Positions 44,905 to 57,500 of a DNA stretch of 64,000 bases are shown piece by piece. A model generated the notes under the pieces. The model had not been told where the DNA came from. It searched no databases and saw only the letters and a list, made by a program, of their open reading frames with translations. The position numbers were made by a program, and so were the translations under genes. Source of the stretch: Exophiala sp. HKRS030 (taxonomy: Eukaryota; Ascomycota; Eurotiomycetes; Chaetothyriales; Herpotrichiellaceae). The stretch's first letter is position 1. Each line of letters starts with the position of its first letter. The stretch lies in contig JAHWDD010000001.1 of assembly GCA_023897205.1 (NCBI GenBank), forward strand, positions 2,914,001 through 2,978,000, given 5' to 3'.

Positions 44905-45455
44905 ATGTTGGCATTCCTCATCCTCCTTGCGCCTCTCGGTGTTACCGCCGCTTACATAGCGACTTCGCCGTTCGATAGATGGTCATTGTCAACAACTCCT
45001 GCCATTGATGGAATCAATCTTGAAGCACCTGCGGTTGTGGCCACATCAGCCAACTCAGTCGAAACTTACTTCGTAACCTATACTTTGGTTCGTGTATCCC
45101 CAGCACCGAATCTTCCCTTACAATCAAGGTAGCCCACACATCGACAACAACAACGGAAGCAGGCAAAGTACCATTGTCGACACTTATGCCCAGTCCTGTA
45201 ACTTACGGACGCGGTATTTTCGATAATCTGACTATTGCAACTGGGTCCAAGATGTTGTCAATAGTGACTTTGCCGAGTAATCTCAAGAGCAGTGCAACAG
45301 TTCACAGTGCGGTGAATGGAGTGAAGACTGCTCTAGGAACTGCTACCCCAGCCATGGCAGTGTCTCAGGCTTCAGTCCAAAATATTTCGCTCGCAGTTCC
45401 AGTGACACTGGCCTTTGGTACTTTCTTTCTGGCCTGGGCTTTTATTGCCGAGTAG
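44905..45455 (+). CDS. Small secreted, probably GPI-anchored protein
   Basis: Two exons, 44905-45087 and 45129-45455 (GTTCGT donor, TCAAG acceptor; the 41-base intron is short); 169 residues. N-terminal signal peptide MLAFLILLAPLGVTAAY. The mature part is Thr/Ser-rich with a sequon (NLTIATG) and no cysteine pattern. The C-terminus is hydrophobic (LAVPVTLAFGTFFLAWAFIAE) after a small-residue region, which fits either a GPI signal or one membrane span. No known family. A cell-wall or surface role is inferred from architecture only. It is convergent with the Zn2Cys6 gene. Confidence 0.75.
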
Positions 45456-45677
45456 ACTTATGATAGAATGGGACATGCGACATTGTTCCAATGGGGAACA
45501 GTTTTGTAAAGGCATTCAAGTCATCTGTCCCTTGCACGAAAGGAGTGGGATGTTCTTGTTGTTGGTGTTTTGAGGTTTTGTTCTTTTCAGGCTGCGAAAC
45601 CAAACATAAATGTTGAGCTCGATATCAGCATTAGTGGCCTTGCGGCCTAACGATCTAGTATTTTGTAGCACGTGTGA

Positions 45678-47956
45678 TCAAAGATTGCCGTGCATATAAA
45701 ACTCTTGTGGCATTGTTAGGGTTGAGAAATCCGGCAACATTGAAAAGTCGACCATGTCGAATGAAAACGACGGATCAGTCCAGAAGTCTGGCATTTCCGC
45801 TTCTTCTCTTGGTGTCTCTTGCGTTGTGGTCAAGTCTTCAATCGAGCGTGGCTGGTTTTCCTGAATAGGAGAAAGAAACTGTGTATTCACATTTAATTCC
45901 ACGTTACCTGAGGAGTCGGCACCATCGTCCGATTGCGAAGAGGAAACAGCATAGTCCAATAAATCCCACAGTAGAGCGGTTTCGACTTTGGGTGGTTGGA
46001 CTGCTTGACTTGTAGATTGAGCAACTTTTGTGAGTTTAGATTTCTGTATCACGTCAGCTCTGTGCAAGAATGGTTCATTGCATATGCTTACTGTATGTTG
46101 TAGATGGGGGTGGAGATCTGCCATTCGATCCACAAATCTTTGACATACCTCAAAGTCCTTGGATGCCCTAGAGGCCAGAATTTGATCTCTCGAAAAACGG
46201 AGGAAAAACAAAACTGTTGCTGCCATAGAAGCAAGATGGCCAATGAATGGATCGTAAACTGTCAGGTTCTTGTCCATGAGCAAACCCAGGATTCTGACGA
46301 TCCACGCCGCGTGAAGGATCGCTTGGTCGGTTGCATGCTGCAGGAATGACGGAGATGGACGACGTTGTCGGCTATGTGTCTCTGCAAGATGGAGGAAAGG
46401 ATGATTGAGAGTGCAGTGGATGCTATGATACAACATTTGCAAGAATATCCATCCCGCCCAATACTCTCGGTTCGATGTCCAATCTGATTGTGTCCTTTCA
46501 CTCAGTCTTGCGTTATGAAATCGATGGACTTCGGGCAACACGGTTTCGAAGCGAAACATGAGAGACTTGATTTGTTGGTAAGTAGAATTGGGTGCCCAAG
46601 CATCTTCAAGCTGTCCTTGTCTGACATCTTGCAGGAAGGCCATTAGGCGACCCCAAATTGAGAGCAGCTTCAGGCAGTACGACCCGATGCCTTCATCTCG
46701 TTCCTCCTGAATTTGTAAACCCCTAGCATTATCCACCCTGGTATTGGTTGTTTGTTTGGGTGTTGACACTGAGATTGGTTTCTCGGGAGTATGGTTTCGT
46801 CAGGCAGAGCGGGAAGTGTCTGAAAGCTAGTTCCATATATCCTGTCAAGAACGAACAAAGTCCAGCAGCACCGTGATACATCTTCTGGTCTCTTCTGGGT
46901 ACCCCTTCCAGCATTGTAGGACATCAAGTTTGAACAAATTGCAATTCTCACTGCAAAGCCTATTGATAGCCATGCACGTGCTTTGTTCGAATCTACTTGA
47001 CATTAGTCTAAGGCGTAATCATATCTGACGAGATTGCAATGTCTCACCTGCGATGTCAGAAAGACAGAGCAGGCACAAAGCCTGTAAAAGCTCGACAGAA
47101 CCATTGGACTCCGCCAATTGAGCGAACAACATCTCTCGTGCAGTTCGAGCATAGAATTCCACCGCACTAATTATTGATCTCGAGTAGAAGGCATCATCTG
47201 AATATCTTACCGTAACCGCGAGGAAACTTCGGAGCAGTGCGGGTGAGGATCGATCTAACTGGCATTGCAGGCTTTCTAAATTGAAGAGTGGAAAATGTTG
47301 ACAGTGGACTCTTCTAGCATAAAGCTCAAGAAGATTTTGAAGCACATGGTTTGGAGGAATTGGCCTGTTGATGGGGTGGAAATGAAGATTAGGATCTGTC
47401 GAAGTGTCTTGGTCGGCTGATTGTGACCGAGGTCGGCTCTCAGGAGTAGTGACAACCGAAGGTGCAAAGCGGTTACTGCCAGCGGGAGCTCCTTCATTGT
47501 GCCGGTCAACAAGAATGCTGGGCAAGTAGATTAGAATATGGCCTTTGGGAAAAGACTTGTCGAGACTTACTTGACGGCGGTCATAATCTGATCGACGCGC
47601 GCTTCCAGACGCTGAACCCTCTCCCGGGAATATGAGCCATCCTGAAACAAGTTGGTGAGCCAGATTGATCAATGGCAGAATTTCGGTTTGGAGTAAAGAA
47701 GCTCACAGGTCGTTTGTCATGCCGAGTGTCTTTCTGAATGCGAAAGACTTCTTCGGTTCTTCCATAAGAACAACTTTGATTTAATCGAGTGCAGAAAGAG
47801 CAAGCTGGTTTTTCACCGGGACATTTTGTCTTTTTCCGCCTGTGTAACCCAAGCTTGAATCAGATCTTCGAATGCTCAGTCCATGGGTTGGTACACTTAC
47901 CTGCAAGGATCGCATGCCTGACGTACGCGCGGGATTGAGCCGATGTTGTCGCCCAT
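45678..47956 (-). CDS. Zn2Cys6 transcription factor with fungal-specific TF domain, apparent frame break
   Basis: Exons on minus: 47901-47956, 47707-47839, 47571-47641, 47048-47517, 46092-46992 and 45678-46043. The first junction (TGCAG|GCGG) splits the zinc cluster, which reads CDPCRRRKKTKC then PGEKPACSFCTRLNQSC: Cys-x2-Cys-x6-Cys-x6-Cys-x2-Cys-x6-Cys. A coiled linker RERVQRLEARVDQIMTAV follows, then the fungal-specific middle homology region (PPNHVLQNLLELYARRVHCQHFPLFN; EDVSRCCWTLFVLDRIYG). The last intron (46044-46091, 48 bases) keeps frame either way. In exon 5 the frame breaks between NQSQCQ and TTNTRVDN, near the GGG at 46758-46760; one missing base fits the phase of both flanks. The gene is upstream-adjacent to HPPD and could be its regulator (inference). 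Confidence 0.87.
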
Positions 47957-48786
47957 GGCACTCGAGCAGGCCACCAGGTGGCTGAACGAACTACTCTCTC
48001 CGCATGACCACTACATGTATTGAAGGCGCAACTGTTCTGCTTAAGCGAGAGCAGACGACGTCGGATGCAGGGATGAGGTCGAGCTGGCCTGGTTTACCTG
48101 GTGAGATATTTCGGTCAAGGTTGCAAGGAGGCAGGCAATGGAAATGGGAATGCTTGGCATTGGTTGTGAACTTGTCACTCGGAAGGCGCTGAAGTCGCAC
48201 AGTTGCACCTGCCTTTGTTAAGTCGATTAGTGCGATTAATCAATCTCTTGAGTCAGTGGGAAGGTACGACCCAAGGCAGTGTGGTTGAGGGCAGGCGGCT
48301 TGTGGCACGTGTTTTGAGCGTCTCTCCGCCTTTTCGCCAGACCTGACGTACCCAAACTCTCGAGTAGTAGGAACGAATTAATTAGGCACCAGGTGGGCAC
48401 CAGATTGAGTTAGTTTAGGCATGTTTTAGTGCTCAGCACCGCCAGGAGAGAGCCTAAGAGCCCCTACGTCACCCAACTTTTAAGCACTTCGGTAACCGCC
48501 GATACCGTACCATTTCAGTTGGACTTATACCGATAAGCACTCGGCCATTTACTGGTCCGTCATATCAAAACACCAACTTTTTACTTGATATCCATGGATC
48601 TCTACCGACTCCCTATGTTCAACCAACCTCTCTCGCGCCTTTCGACATGTTCAGCCCATCTTAGTTCCGAAGGCACCTTCATTTGCCCAATCAATGCGTT
48701 CCGCTGTCTCATAGCTTTCTCATAACATGCATGTGTACATATATACCCAGCTGAGGAACTTGTACTTTTACACGAACCGTGTCAGA
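47957..48786. other. Intergenic
   Basis: Upstream region of the Zn2Cys6 gene and 3' flank of HPPD. CGG/CCG words typical of Zn2Cys6 binding sites occur singly, but no clear CGG-Nx-CCG pair stands out. Confidence 0.45.
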
Positions 48787-50042
<1,256 letters not shown>

Positions 50043-50514
50043 TGCGATGCTTCGTCTTGATATGTTGTTCTTGAGTTGGAACATGGTCGTCCAAGGCAAT
50101 GGGAGCCATATTTTAGGACGAGGTTGTGTGATGGGAAACGTGTAGGTTGATTCAATCGTGGGTTGGATAACGTCGACGGGTATGACTTCTGACTTATGCA
50201 CCACGAGATCGTTCAAGGTCACAAGGACACTGTCATAGGGCTCGGAGTCTATTATCAACACAAACTGATCGTACTCCGTTGTTGTGGTTTGTCACTCATT
50301 CACCCGGAGGTGGACGGACCGTCTGTTTGCAGTCAACATTCTTCCGGGCGGGCTCCAACCTGCTTTTGTCCTCCACTATGACTGCAACCGTTCCAGGTTT
50401 AAAAAATATTACTCGCAAGGACCTGATTGGGAATTGCGAAAGTCGAATACCCTCATCATTTCCGTGGCTCTGCAACCGTGGTGTGCGCCGATCAATTTGT
50501 AAATCTGCGACAAC
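50043..50514. promoter_or_regulatory. Shared divergent promoter region, HPPD / TTC36-like gene
   Basis: The two start codons face away from each other about 470 bases apart, so both promoters must lie here. I do not see an unambiguous TATA box or regulator site. The AGTCTATTATCAACAC stretch near 50247 and the A-rich AAAAAATATT near 50401 are the most AT-rich parts. Confidence 0.5.
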
Positions 50515-51228
50515 ATGGAGGTGTCAAATTTGAGCAACAACGACTCCAATGTCCTATCAGCACTTTTCGATCCCGAATCATCCTTATCTCGAAATGCGCA
50601 TATAGATGACCGGCAATCTGTTGCATCTGATGTTGCGAGTCTACAGGACTTGCGGCAGCAAGAACAAGGAGCGCTTCGCTCGATTGACACTGCCAATCCA
50701 GTTCGCAACGACATTGAGCAAGCAGTATCGAGGTTGTCTGAAATCATCGAAACACATCCCTCTTATGGGTCCGCATGGGTCAACAGAGCGCAAGCGCGGC
50801 GACTTCTTTACAGCACAGATCGCTTAACATCACAGCCATTGGAAGTGCAGCGCATTTTCCAGGATCTTTCCGAGGCGGTGCGGCTGTCAACGCCCCAAGA
50901 ATCGACGGATATGGTATCACGAGCAAATGCGCAGGTTCTGTCATCTGCACACACTCACCGAGGGTATCTACTGTTGCTAGCAAGCAAGTCCGAAGAGAAC
51001 CGGGCAATGCTCAACAGCATTCCGACCTTGAACTCGCTATCGACTCAAGACCTGGAGGAAGCAGCGAGTCGAGAATTCACGTTAGGTGGACGATATGGCA
51101 ACGAGACTGCTCGTCAACTGGCAGTCATGACCAACCCATATGCGAAGCTTTGTGGTTCTATTGTGAAGGAAGCATTGACGAAGGAAGTCTCGGATTATTA
51201 TCAGCTTCACGCGCAATTGGCTAGCTGA
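50515..51228 (+). CDS. TTC36-like tetratricopeptide protein
   Basis: Single exon, 237 residues. It matches the TTC36 (HBP21) pattern end to end: an N-terminal NDSNVLSALFDPESS (animal TTC36 has a similar short VLxxIFNPxxP motif), a TPR helix pair HPSYGSAWVNRAQARRLLYSTD with IFQDLSEAVRL, AHTHRGYLLLLASKSE, an EFTLGGRYGN-type third repeat, and a C-terminal ARQLAVMTNPYAKLCGSIVKEAL, equivalent to the ARRQL-LNPYA-LCN block of animal TTC36. TPR proteins mediate protein-protein contact. Mammalian TTC36 has been reported to bind HPPD and protect it from degradation. Here the gene is divergently paired with HPPD, which strongly suggests the same partnership (inference). No targeting signal or membrane span is present. 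Confidence 0.87.
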   Translation: MEVSNLSNNDSNVLSALFDPESSLSRNAHIDDRQSVASDVASLQDLRQQEQGALRSIDTANPVRNDIEQAVSRLSEIIETHPSYGSAWVNRAQARRLLYSTDRLTSQPLEVQRIFQDLSEAVRLSTPQESTDMVSRANAQVLSSAHTHRGYLLLLASKSEENRAMLNSIPTLNSLSTQDLEEAASREFTLGGRYGNETARQLAVMTNPYAKLCGSIVKEALTKEVSDYYQLHAQLAS

Positions 51229-52844
51229 TTATGCACTGTAGGAAGATTGGATCCGACATTTTATTTGCTTGTTTCTCGAGATTAGGAGTGGTGGCTATTT
51301 GCTTATGTATCGTATCATGTAGCCCTCTAGAACATAGTAAAAGCCATTCGTTTTCGAGACGCGACGTGGGTTGTAGTCAACTAGAGCCGGCAGTTTTGTC
51401 GGTGGCCGTTTTCCCGATTATGGAACAAGCACTCTTCCATGTCACTGTGGATAAGGACAGAGACAAAGACGGTGCCGGGACGCCGGGTGGATGAAAAACG
51501 CCTTGTCGCGGTCGTGGACTGTGTGGATCTCGATAGAAAGACGCCCATTTCGTATCACGTGAGCGGGCCGTGTTCTTTTGGCCCATCAGAATCTTCCGAT
51601 CCAATTCAAACGCGGATCTCATTCTTTCTCATCAGCAACGTTTTTACTCAATAGATCGGGCAACCCATTGATCAAGCTCAATCACAAGTAGATCTTGTTG
51701 AACCACTTACTATTCAGGGGGATCTTTCCTACCTCCTGCACTTACCAGGCAACTCTTGAGATCAGACCAGGATGTCTGGATTAGGAAACGTAAAAACCCA
51801 AACACCGGCGGTTATCCTTGGTAAGTGCTGACTGGGGGTTCTTGGAAGGCTTTCTTGCCCCGAAACCGCTCAATAATGCTGGACGGCGTCACTCCTGAGC
51901 CCTACAGACTATGTCGCCACAGCTTGGCAGGACCACATAAGGCTTTCCGGCGTGCTGCTTACCACAAGACTAAATTCTGTCCTTATTTCGTATCACAGCC
52001 TGACGCGGTACATGACCCGGTGAGATTATGCAACAAGAAGAGGGTTTCTAAATTTACTGTTGATCCACCAGATAGGGCTTCATGTCAGACTTGCAGCGAA
52101 CGACCAGAAGACATGTGAAGTACTAACAAGTAACGAGATACCAAAGGGGCAGTTCGTTGACGTCTTGCATGGTAAAGGTTTCGACCTTGAAATCATTCGC
52201 AAAGATTTCCATCACATATCAGCCATATCCGTCGGGCAGATAAGGACCGAAAGCGCCGATGGTGATTGGCATGCCACATGGTACGGCTGAACCGTGTCCC
52301 CTACACAGTCCAATCGATGGTGGCGTCCTCGCTCAGTCCATCAATATGTTTGCTTTTGTTATTGGCCGAGTACATATCTTCCTGGAACTATGCATATGTT
52401 CTCATCGCTGGTTTTTTGCCCGGTTTACATGGCTTCAACTCCCACTCTGTAGACTATCAGGAGTACACCGACCCCCCTCCAACTCGAAATGCAATTTCCT
52501 CCCACATGGCCTACACGAGATGAGGTTGGGTAAGATGTCGAGATTATGATGAATCCCGGTGTCCTCCAGTCAGCATGCCAAGATTAGTATCGATTCTAAG
52601 TAATTCAGGCCTCAGGGCGCTGGATCACCTCATCTTGGCAAATCAGATCCCTATCGGGCGGAACCCTTTACGAAGGCCGTATTCGAACGCCTGAGGGCCT
52701 GAAAGGGGCTGTCTCCTTGTATGTAAGCCTGAAATGAAATTTCTATTTGATCGACGAAATCTGTTGAAATCTTTTCTCGAGTTGCCATACTCAACCGAAG
52801 ACTCTCACAAAAGACGCCATCTCTATCAAACATTATCCGGAAGC
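51229..52844. other. Intergenic
   Basis: About 1.6 kb; open frames are short and unconserved to my eye. No gene supported. Confidence 0.5.
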
Positions 52845-54515
52845 ATGGCTCCTACGGTCGCAGTCATCGGAGGTGGCCCTGTGGGCTTAATGGCCTTGAA
52901 AAATCTGAGAGAAGACGGTTTCGATGCAATAATCGTGGAAAGGCGGCCGTATGTAGGCGGTCTTTGGAGACAGTCTTCAGACTCAACCATTTCAGTCACT
53001 GAGAACACCATGTTCAACACCAGCCGATTCCGAGCTGGCATGACAGACTTTCCTATGAAAGACGAAATACCTGACTATCCTACGGCAAAAGACCTCTATC
53101 AGTACTTCGACGATTACACTGATCATTTCAATCTTCGACCTTATATCCGCTTAGGCGCTGAGGTCAAGGATCTACAACGAGTCGAAGATAAGTGGGCGGT
53201 CGAGATTGAACAAGACGGGGTCAGAAAATACGAACCGTTCGACAAAGTAGTTTGTGCAACAGGTTCAATGGTCATACCAAAGTCTCCAAGTGTGAAAGGG
53301 ATCGAGAACTTCAAAGGCTCAATCATACATGCCATTGATTTCCCAACTCCTGCTCAACTTGAAGAGAAATATGGCGGACAGAACGTTCTACTCATTGGGC
53401 TCTCTGCAACAGCCCAGGATGTTATCACAGACCTGGCCCCGCACGCAAAGAAGGTATATGTTTCGCACAGACATGGAGTACTCTTGGTATGTAAACACAT
53501 GGATTCGCAGGTTCTGTCACACTGATACTGACTGTCGTAGACGCCTCGTTATACACCGACCGGCAGCACATCAGACCAGGCTCAAACTCTGAAGTTTATC
53601 TTCATCCAGATTTTCCTCAGCAAGTGGGCTCCAAAGCTGTTTGCTTCGTTGGCCGACCTGAAGTTGGTGAGCATGCACAAACAAAATTTTCCAGATATTC
53701 CCGAAGACTGGAACTTCTTACCTGCGCCTTCCATCGCAACCTCGCCCCCGCTCATTGCGGATGCCTTCTATCGTTATGTCAAGAGTGGGTTCACGACTGC
53801 GGTCCCAGAAGTCAAAACCATTCGAGGTCCCAAAACTGTTGAGCTTGTTAACGGTCGCATCCTCGAAGACATTGATTCGATCATCTACTGCACAGGCTAC
53901 GATTTTGCCGTACCTTGCGTACCACCAGAGTACAACCCCTATGCTACCCAAGGCGCTACACCAACATTGTACCGTAATACCTTCCCGCTTCATCCTGATC
54001 CTGAAGTACGAAACTCGCTGGCTTTCCTAGGACAAGCTGCTGTCGCGTTTCCTGGTCTTATGCAATTCGAACTAGCAGCAATGGCCATTTCTCAAGTCTG
54101 GCGCGGAAAATCTACTTTACCTCCCCTGGAAGAGATGAAAGAATGGCATCGTCGACAACAAGAATGGAGGGAGGATCTCATTTCCAGCCAGAAAATACCA
54201 AGCAGATTTCATGCAGCCTTCATGCCACCTGAACACATTCAATGGTTGGACAAGACCGCAGGAACGGGCATCTTCGACAGATTTGGATTCCTGAGTTGGA
54301 AAGCCTGGAAATTCTGGTGGACAGATCCCGAGCTCTATCGGCTATGCTTGTCAGGTATCCTGACCCCAGCTATATGGCGTCTTTTTGAGACCGGAAAACG
54401 CCAGGCCTGGAGTGGTGCTAAAGCACAGATCATCAAAGATAATGAAATGGCCAAGGCCAGAAGCGTGGAAAAATTAAAGCGTGACCAGGCGAACGAGAAG
54501 GTGAAGGCCTCCTAG
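52845..54515 (+). CDS. Flavin-containing monooxygenase
   Basis: Two exons, 52845-53486 and 53541-54515 (GTATGT donor, CGTAG acceptor, phase 0); 538 residues. Motifs are the FAD-binding GGGPVGLMALKNL at residues 8-20; ERRPYVGGLW; the FMO identity motif FKGSIIHAIDF (FxGxxxHxxxF); NADPH-site LLIGLSATAQDV; and IIYCTGYDF. The C-terminal part has SLAFLGQAAVAFPGLMQFELAAMAIS and a family-typical FWWTDPELYRLCLSGILTPAIWRLF. Members oxygenate nitrogen or sulfur atoms, or ketones, in detoxification or secondary metabolism; the substrate is unknown. The ATG at 52845 puts the GxGxxG motif at the usual distance; the frame is open further upstream without conserved sequence. The C-terminal 40 residues are Lys/Ala-rich and helical. 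Confidence 0.93.
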
Positions 54516-55494
54516 AATACTGTGAGAAGGTATCGCTCTGTGAGAAGGTAGCGCTCCTCAAGCATTGCCGCTCACGCTCACGAGAGCAAGGTTCAGCGGA
54601 CACCATTTCGTGGAACACGTTGAGGTTTCCCAGGCCAGCCCTCAAAGCATCGGTCTTCTTGCCTACCCCATCTTCCTTGTGTGATTAATTAGATTGCTTT
54701 TTAACTGCAGATTAGCCAAATGATTCTACCGCAACGATTTTACAGTCATGATAATACCTCTAAAACACATTGCTGACATATGAATCAGCATGATATACCG
54801 AGCACACCCGAGTCTGACACAATCTGTGCCGCCTTAGCTGCACATCCTCTCTGGCTCCGTTCCGCGAGTCCTGATACAAAAAGTCCGTATACAAAAGTCT
54901 TTGCAGCGCCCCAACCACCATGGCCTTATCATCTTCACATATAGCCTGACATAGGAATTCATGATTCAGAAACCGTTCCAAGACCAGGGCCACTGCGGGG
55001 AAGTCCAAAGGAAAAGCACGCTATGCTCTTGGGATAGAGGATCAGCACGGTTTTGATAGGTTGACCCCAGCATGTCACAGCTGTATCCACATCTCAATTC
55101 CATATCCACGTACCGGACGAGCCTCGTCACTGGTCACTTCGACAACAATTAATTATCTCCGGGGTCAACAGGCAGTGGATTTCTTTGCTCCAGAGAAGTA
55201 TACCCACATCGACATCGGTTAACTACATCCGGCGACTCCCAATTCTTCGTTCATACAGCACACAGCCGAGGACCGCAGTCATGGCTACTCAATCTGCCAA
55301 CGGATTGTTGCTGATTCTCCGGAAAAAGTTCTCACATTTACCTTCACGATGGTAGTTAATACTAATATAAAGGTCAATATGTCGGTCCCGGAAGATGAAA
55401 TGCTCGCTTTCCAGGATCTTTCATAGTCCTGTAGGAGCAGAATACCAACGAAGCCCACTGTTGGGCAGAAGGAAGCCTGAACCTCGTCGTCACC
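54516..55494. other. Intergenic
   Basis: No gene supported. A minus-strand frame at 54760-55008 (ALVLERFLNHEFLCQAICED...) looks protein-like in composition but has no partner exon and no recognised family. TGAGAAGGTA occurs twice near 54523-54550. Confidence 0.45.
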
Positions 55495-57379
55495 ATGAAT
55501 CGGTACAACCTCCTTTGCATCATCTACATCTGCTTCGGTTCCATCTTTTATGGCTACGACTCGGCCTGTACAACGAGCATCCTCGCATACGAGTCGTTCT
55601 GGGGTAGGTTTGGAAGCCGACTTTAGCAGGAACGATCTGACATATTACATAGCGTACTTCGACCTCAATGCCGACACTGTCGGCGCCATGGGTGCTGCTT
55701 ATTACGCAGGCGCGGTCATCGGCATGGGTTCCAACTGGTATCTGCCAAACAAGTACGGACGGCTTCGCACCATCCAACTTGGCTGCGTGATGTCTCTAGT
55801 TGCGGCAGCAATTCAGACAAGTGCGCAGAACTTCGCCGCGTTGTGTGCCGGTCGAGCTATTGGAGGCGTCGCATCTGGTGTCATATTCGTCGTGTGTCCA
55901 ACCTATGCTTCAGAGATCAGTCCTCCCAAGAGCCGCGGTCGAATCGGTGGTCTTTATTCGTAAGTACCATATCACCGTGCCATTGCCCTGCTCGACCTGA
56001 TTGTGAGCAGGTTTAACGTGAACTTTTCATACTGCTTCACTGAATGGGTGTAAGTTGCCTCCCTGAACACCCAAACCCCGAAGAGTTATCATGATTGACA
56101 AAAAACTCTAGCGGTCTAGGCTTCTACTTCATCCGAGGCGACGTCTCCTGGCGGCTGCTGCTCGGCTGCCAACTGATCCCCGGCACATTAATGCTGATAT
56201 TCTCCTTCTGGATGCCCGAATCCCCACGCTACCTCGCCTTCGTCGGCCGGTACGACGAAGCACGCGAAGTCCTGAAGAAAATGCACGGCAGCGCACACGA
56301 CGAAGACTTCTACCTGCGCGAGTTCCACCAGATCAAAGCGCAGATCGAGCTCGACAAGGCTGAACGCCTCGGCATGAAGGCCATCTGGCGGAAACCGTCG
56401 TATCGTCGTAGGTTTCTGCTCGTCTTCTGGTATGCGATTGCGTGCATGTTGTCGGGAATTATTGTCATTCAGAATTATCAGGTTTTGTTGTATCAGAGTG
56501 TCGGGTTTAGTGCGGTCATGTCGTTGATCATAACGGGGATTTGGGGCACGGTCGGGACGTTGTCGGCTTTGTATAGTGCGTTCTTCTTTGATTATTTCGG
56601 CAGACGGAAGACCATGGTAAGCATTCCCCTAAAGATTCTCATATATTCCGTTGGCGACTTTTGCTAAAAGGCTGTACATAGTTTGTGTCGTATTTTTTCA
56701 TCGTCGTCGGTTCGCTGTGCACGTGCGTGACGTGGGCTATCTATGAGAGAGACGGGAGCACGAATCGATCATTAGCTCGAGGCATCATTGCGTGCATGTT
56801 CTTGGTCAGTGTCGGGTATTCTGGCCCGGCAAACACTTTCCTAGCTACGGTATGTGTACAGTTCACTTCATCAACGCCTTGGCCCCATAGGGCACGCGCC
56901 GTCTTTAGATATTGACAAGATATTGACATTTGAGGACCAGTACCCTGCCGAGATCATGCCGACATCAGTACGTCCGACCGGCGTGGCGGTATCATATATG
57001 ACGCAACATATCATGATCATCGTGCTTGTGCAGATCACGCCTCGCGCGATCGAGACCATATCGTGGAGATTCTTCCTCATCTTCCTGTGTTCATCGGCAA
57101 TCTTTGCCGTTGTCTTTGTCTTGTATTATCCGGAGACTCGACATAAGACTTTGGAGGAGATTGCGGCTATCTTCGGCGATGAGGTGAGTTTGCATTCCTG
57201 TGGTGATGATGATCATCATCGCCTGTCCTTTGTTTGCTGTGCTGACGTGTCTGCAGGTTGCGCAAGACATCGACGATGCTGGAGGATCCAACAAGCGAGT
57301 AGGTGACGTGGATGAGAGGGATCATCCCAGCGAGGTCCACGAGAAGGCAACTACCGTTCAGAGAGAGAACGCGGCATAG
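55495..57379 (+). CDS. MFS sugar transporter
   Basis: Seven exons: 55495-55603, 55653-55959, 56011-56049, 56112-56616, 56682-56849, 56941-57183 and 57257-57379, all in phase; 497 residues. Sugar-porter signatures are IYICFGSIFYGYDSACTTSIL; ADTVGAMGAAYYAGAVIGMG; NKYGRLRTIQLG; GRAIGGVASGVIFVVCPTYASEISPPKSRGRIGGLYS (PESPR precursor block); FSFWMPESPRYLAF; the GRR-type loop DYFGRRKTM; YPAEIMPTSVRPTGVAVSY; and PETRHKTLEEIAAIFGDE (PETK-type end of helix 12). About 12 membrane spans. The C-terminal cytosolic tail is charged. It probably sits in the plasma membrane and imports hexoses or related sugars by proton symport; the specific sugar is unknown. The start chosen is the ATG at 55495 in a CACCATG context. 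The N-terminus is short for the family, so an upstream exon may be missed. Confidence 0.92.
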
Positions 57380-57500
57380 TTGCTCAGTGATCGTCGGTCG
57401 ACAGCATGCTTGCCAGCCTTTGGTGCTGTTCATCCATCATGCTTAAATCAGCTGTGATAAAACTCGGAGAACCACCCAAATTGAAGTCCCCAAACCAGAA

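Noticed and set aside
54760..55008. Minus-strand frame with leucine-rich helical look (ALVLERFLNHEFLCQAICED)
   Set aside because: No recognised family, no partner exon and no start context that I trust; could be a decayed gene fragment but cannot be supported.
52845..57379. Secondary-metabolite gene cluster
   Set aside because: A monooxygenase, a transporter and a Zn2Cys6 regulator are within reach, but there is no polyketide synthase, peptide synthetase, terpene cyclase or prenyltransferase.
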